A DNA stretch of 64,000 bases, from the NCBI GenBank assembly GCA_014360685.1, contig JACIXB010000011.1:383261-447260 (forward strand), given 5' to 3'. Made by a program: the position numbers and the translations under genes. How positions within the stretch are numbered: position 1 is the stretch's first letter; each line of letters starts with the position of its first letter. A model generated the notes under the pieces. That model was not told the DNA's origin, searched no databases, and saw only the letters and a list, made by a program, of their open reading frames with translations. This document shows, in pieces, positions 61,056-64,000 of the stretch. This DNA comes from Actinomycetota bacterium (GTDB lineage Bacteria; Actinomycetota; Geothermincolia; Geothermincolales; RBG-13-55-18).

Positions 61056-62486
61056 GTGAGGCTCCAGGACGCAGAGAGGATTTACACGGTGGCGGAGGTG
61101 AACCGCCTGGCCGACGGCCTCCTCCAGGAGGTGGTCCTCTGGGTGGAAGGCGAGGTATCCAACCTCAGGATCTACCCCCAGTACCTGTTCTTCAGCCTTT
61201 CCGAGGAAGAGGCGGCGCTCCCCTGCGTGATGTTCGGCGACGCGGCGAGGGAGGCTTCCCCCGTTCTTCGGGAGGGCATGCGGGTGCTGGCCCACGGACG
61301 CCTGGGCATCTACGTGCGTCGCGGTCAGTACCGCATGAACGTCCACCAGGTGCAGGAAGCGGGGGAGGGGAAACTCCGAAGGGAGTTCTTCCGCCTCATG
61401 CGCAAGCTCTCCGCCGAGGGGCTTTTCGACGAGAGCCTCAAGCGGCCCCTTCCTTCCTATCCCGAGATCATCGGGTTGGTGACCAGCCTGGAAGGGGCTG
61501 CCGTCCGCGACGTGATCATCAACGTCACTCGCCGTTATCCATGTTGCCGCATCCTGGTCCGGGGGGTTCGGGTTCAGGGCGAGGAAGCGGTTGAGGATAT
61601 CATCTCCGCCATCGAGACCTTCAATCGGGCTTGCCCGGTGGACGTTCTCATCCTGGCCCGGGGAGGGGGTTCTCTGGAGGACCTTCATCCCTTCAACACC
61701 GAGGAGGTTGTCAGAGCCATAAGAGGTTCCTCCATCCCCGTGATCACCGGGGTCGGGCATGAGCCGGACCTCACCCTGGCCGACCTGGCCGCCGACCATC
61801 GAGCCAGCACACCCACGGGAGCGGCCGAGGCGGCGGTTCCCTCCTCCGCGGAGATCCTTGCCCTCTTGAGGGAAAGGAGCACTTCCCTGGAAGCCCTGCT
61901 CCGACGCATGTTGCATCTTCGGGAGAGGGATCTTTCCCTGCTGGCCTCCCGGAGGGCCTTCCGGGACGGCGAGGTGTTCCTGGGACAGGCCAGGCAGCGC
62001 CTGGCGGAAGGGGAGGCTCTGCTTCAGGGCGGGATGCGCGAGGTCCTGCGCCGGGAGAGGGAGCGAGTCGAGGGGCGCGTCACGGTGCTGGGCCGGTTCC
62101 CCCGCCAATACCGGGACCTTCCCCGCCGCATAGGCGATACTTACGCCAAGATGCGTGCCTCCTTCGATTCCTGGTGGCGGTGGAGGGAAAGGGAACCGGG
62201 TTGGAGGGCGGAAGAACTCCGGTCATGCATGTCGAGCCTTCTTTCCGCGAGTTCGGGCAAGTTGGAGCTGGCGGCTTCACGCCTGGACGCCTTGAGCCCC
62301 CTGGCCGTCCTCTCCCGTGGCTATGCCATCGCCACCCGTCGCGGGGAGAGTAAGCCCCTGAAGGACAGCCGGGAGGTGACGGAAGGGGAGGCGGTGGACG
62401 TGCGCCTGCACCGGGGGCGCCTTTTCTGCGAGGTGAGGGGCCGGGAGCTGCGAGGTGAGGGGCCGGGAGGAGAAAGCGGATGGTAA
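61056..62486 (+). CDS. xseA: Exodeoxyribonuclease VII large subunit
   Basis: 476 residues. An OB-fold N-terminal domain (YTVAEVNRLADGLLQEVVLW, VEGEVSNLRIY) is followed by the XseA catalytic domain with ILARGGGSLEDLHPFN, AIRGSSIPVITGVGHEPD and TLADLAADHRASTPTGAAE. It degrades single-stranded DNA with XseB. The GTG at 61056 has AGGGGA 7 nt upstream and fits the family length; the frame upstream to 60936 is not conserved in character. Confidence 0.95.
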   Translation: MRLQDAERIYTVAEVNRLADGLLQEVVLWVEGEVSNLRIYPQYLFFSLSEEEAALPCVMFGDAAREASPVLREGMRVLAHGRLGIYVRRGQYRMNVHQVQEAGEGKLRREFFRLMRKLSAEGLFDESLKRPLPSYPEIIGLVTSLEGAAVRDVIINVTRRYPCCRILVRGVRVQGEEAVEDIISAIETFNRACPVDVLILARGGGSLEDLHPFNTEEVVRAIRGSSIPVITGVGHEPDLTLADLAADHRASTPTGAAEAAVPSSAEILALLRERSTSLEALLRRMLHLRERDLSLLASRRAFRDGEVFLGQARQRLAEGEALLQGGMREVLRRERERVEGRVTVLGRFPRQYRDLPRRIGDTYAKMRASFDSWWRWREREPGWRAEELRSCMSSLLSASSGKLELAASRLDALSPLAVLSRGYAIATRRGESKPLKDSREVTEGEAVDVRLHRGRLFCEVRGRELRGEGPGGESGW

Positions 62487-62508
62487 AGGTTGAGGGGATG
62501 GACTTGCC

Positions 62509-62796
62509 GTGCCCGGAGGCAAGGGGAGAGACGATGGGGGTGAAGCCGAGGTGGAGGAGATGACCTTCGGGGGCATAATGCGCAGGCTGGAAGAAATCGC
62601 TGCTACCCTGGAGAAACAAGACCTCGAGCTGGAGGAGGGCTTGAAGCTCTTCGAGGAGGGGGTGAGCCTCGTCCGCGAGGCGCGCCGCAGGCTGACGGAG
62701 GCCGGGGCCCGGGTGGAGAAGCTCATCGGCAGCCTGGAGGAAGAACTGACCACGGAGGAATTCCGCCTGGAGGAGGACAACCTGGCCGGGGATTGA
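62509..62796 (+). CDS. xseB: Exodeoxyribonuclease VII small subunit
   Basis: Up to 95 residues, helical: MTFGGIMRRLEEIAATLEK, then LELEEGLKLFEEGVSLVREA is the family signature. Binds XseA in many copies. Start unclear: GTG at 62509 or ATG at 62560 (79 residues, nearer the usual size). 22 bp behind xseA. Confidence 0.93.
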   Translation: MPGGKGRDDGGEAEVEEMTFGGIMRRLEEIAATLEKQDLELEEGLKLFEEGVSLVREARRRLTEAGARVEKLIGSLEEELTTEEFRLEEDNLAGD

Positions 62797-62899
62797 TCCG
62801 CCGGTGCGGCCCAGCGGCTTTACATCACTCCCAGGCCGACCCTTGCCGTTATCCCTACGGTGGATATACCGGCTGACGCCGCTCCGGCCCGTCGCTCCC

Positions 62900-62924
62900 T
62901 CCTGTAATATATTCCTGTAATATA
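62900..62924. repeat. Tandem 12-bp repeat in AT-rich promoter region
   Basis: TCCTGTAATATA occurs at 62900-62911 and 62913-62924. It is followed by further AT-rich DNA about 100 bp before the LCP-family gene, fitting tandem operator half-sites or a promoter. Confidence 0.5.
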
Positions 62925-63026
62925 GTAATAAATTTGCATGATCGGTCGATATACCTGCGAGATACGAGGCCTATAAAGACCGGGGCCAAGGAACTACGGC
63001 CCCTGGGGCGAGCGTCAAAAGCGATT

Positions 63027-64000
63027 ATGAAAAGACAAGAGAGGCTGAAACTGCGCAGAAGGAGGAGGACTAGAAGGATCCTCCAGGTCCTCGTGGTCAT
63101 GGTCCTCCTGGGCGGCCTGGTACTCGGGGCCTTGAACTTCGACGCCGTCAAGGGCTGGGCGGCCAAGCATTACCTGCGCATGCGTTTCCAACCGGCGGTG
63201 ATCGCCCCCGAGGACAACCCGGACCTTTTCGCCGAGCTGAGCAAGTGGCACAACCCGGAGGAAAACCTCAACCTTCTCCTCATAGGCATCGACCGGGGAA
63301 GCGTGCCCGGAGAGGAAGGCTATACCCGAAGCGACGTGATGATAGTGGCCTCGGTGAACGTGAAGGCCAAAAGGGCGGTCCTGGTGTCCATCCCCAGGGA
63401 TACCAAGGTGACTATCCAGGGATACGGTGCGGAGAAGATAAATGCCGCCCATTCCTTCAGGGGTCCGGCGGGCGCGGTGGAGGCGGTGGAGAAACTGACC
63501 GGCCTGGACATCCACCATTACGCCGAGGTGGACTTCGAGGCTTTTAAAAACATCGTGGACGCGATGGGAGGCGTGCCCTTCCACCTGGACGTCACCATCA
63601 ACGATCCCAAGACGGGATACCTGGAGAAGGGCGATCACCTGCTCAATGGAGAGGAGGCCCTCATCCTGGTCCGCAGCCGGAGGCTGCCCCGGGGGGATTT
63701 GGACCGCATAGAGCACCAGAAGGCCTTCCTCAAGGCGGTCATGCAGAAAGCGGTATCCATACGGGACATGCAGGCCTTACTCAAGATCCTGGACACGGCC
63801 GTCCGCTATCTGGAGACCACCCTCGAGCCCGGCCTGATCTTCACCCTTGCCGAGGCCTTGCAGGGGATGAAGGTGGAGGACGTGGAATTCGCCACTCTAC
63901 CCGGTGACGTGAAGGAACCCCCTCCCGGGCAACCCTGGTATTTCATCCATGACCCGGAGGCCGCGGCCGAGCTGTTCTCCAACATCCAGAAGTATTGCAG
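63027..64000 (+). CDS. LytR-CpsA-Psr (LCP) family protein, 3' end cut by window
   Basis: 324 codons present, no stop before the edge. A basic N-terminus and one membrane helix (about 19-40, LQVLVVMVLLGGLVLGALNF) precede the LCP domain: LNLLLIGIDRG, SDVMIVASVNVKAKRAVLVS, IPRDTKV, EKINAAHSF, VDFEAFKNIVDAMGGV and LVRSRRLPRGDLDRIEHQK, with the Asp and Arg residues that bind the polyprenyl phosphate. LCP enzymes attach wall polymers to peptidoglycan. Start ATG at 63027 with only a weak ribosome site. Confidence 0.9.
   Translation, partial: MKRQERLKLRRRRRTRRILQVLVVMVLLGGLVLGALNFDAVKGWAAKHYLRMRFQPAVIAPEDNPDLFAELSKWHNPEENLNLLLIGIDRGSVPGEEGYTRSDVMIVASVNVKAKRAVLVSIPRDTKVTIQGYGAEKINAAHSFRGPAGAVEAVEKLTGLDIHHYAEVDFEAFKNIVDAMGGVPFHLDVTINDPKTGYLEKGDHLLNGEEALILVRSRRLPRGDLDRIEHQKAFLKAVMQKAVSIRDMQALLKILDTAVRYLETTLEPGLIFTLAEALQGMKVEDVEFATLPGDVKEPPPGQPWYFIHDPEAAAELFSNIQKYC

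Overview
This is a GC-rich (roughly 60-65 % by eye) bacterial chromosome segment with dense, mostly short-spaced genes, Shine-Dalgarno sites close to AGGAGG and frequent GTG/TTG starts. Several signs point to a deep-branching, probably anaerobic Actinomycetota lineage: a DUF6049-type protein next to murJ (the Rv3909-Rv3910 arrangement), an LppX/LprAFG-like lipoprotein, a PASTA-containing kinase-like protein, an LCP-family protein and an actinobacterial-style Tad pilus set, together with a complete selenocysteine system and several Fe-S/flavin proteins typical of anaerobes. The lineage assignment is inference.

Region 1 (1-10.9 kb): a sirtuin gene on the + strand faces a minus-strand selenium locus: flavoprotein, selD, yedF, selA, selB, tRNA-Sec and a LysR regulator, in transcription order. 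selD is itself a selenoprotein: its reading frame starts at 8186 and passes through an in-frame UGA at 8136-8138, so a naive call that starts at 8126 loses the active site. The 5' end of the LysR gene is duplicated just upstream of itself. A CoA-transferase gene and tRNA-Pro(CGG) follow.

Region 2 (11.4-26 kb): an Fe-S protein with an unusual Cys cluster, a zinc-ribbon membrane protein, a PLP enzyme of the D-cysteine desulfhydrase/ACC deaminase family and a DUF2085 protein lie on +. On minus are a TadE/G-like protein, murJ, a DUF6049-like protein, a GNAT acetyltransferase, a TauE/SafE permease, a YbaK-type deacylase, a KGG-repeat stress protein, a COG2426 membrane protein and priA.

Region 3 (26-44 kb): a Tad/Flp pilus operon (tadZ-tadA-tadB-tadC-flp-tadV, minus) is followed by a series of exported proteins on +: a PQQ-type beta-propeller, an LppX-like lipoprotein, a 1261-residue protein built from about fifty 23-residue Asn-rich repeats, another lipoprotein, a Cys/His-finger four-helix membrane protein and a STAS protein. 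The flanking non-coding DNA and the second lipoprotein gene look less GC-rich than the surroundings. A separate type IV pilus ATPase (pilB) and a cysteine synthase lie on minus. The giant repeat protein is the best candidate for something undescribed.

Region 4 (45-56 kb): a metallophosphoesterase, a UroD/MtaA-like methyltransferase, a LUD protein, folate genes pabA-pabB (+) and a pabC-like gene (-), a second Cys-cluster Fe-S protein with a decayed copy of its own 3' end behind it, and a secreted CocE-type hydrolase. Two copies of a short dispersed repeat lie at 48.07 and 50.70 kb; the second supplies the pabB stop codon. A compact promoter-terminator pair lies upstream of pabA.

Region 5 (56-64 kb): a pseudokinase-PASTA-PKD membrane protein, an M23 peptidase with a long Gly/Ala-rich hydrophobic tail, small membrane proteins, xseA-xseB and the start of an LCP-family gene cut by the window edge.
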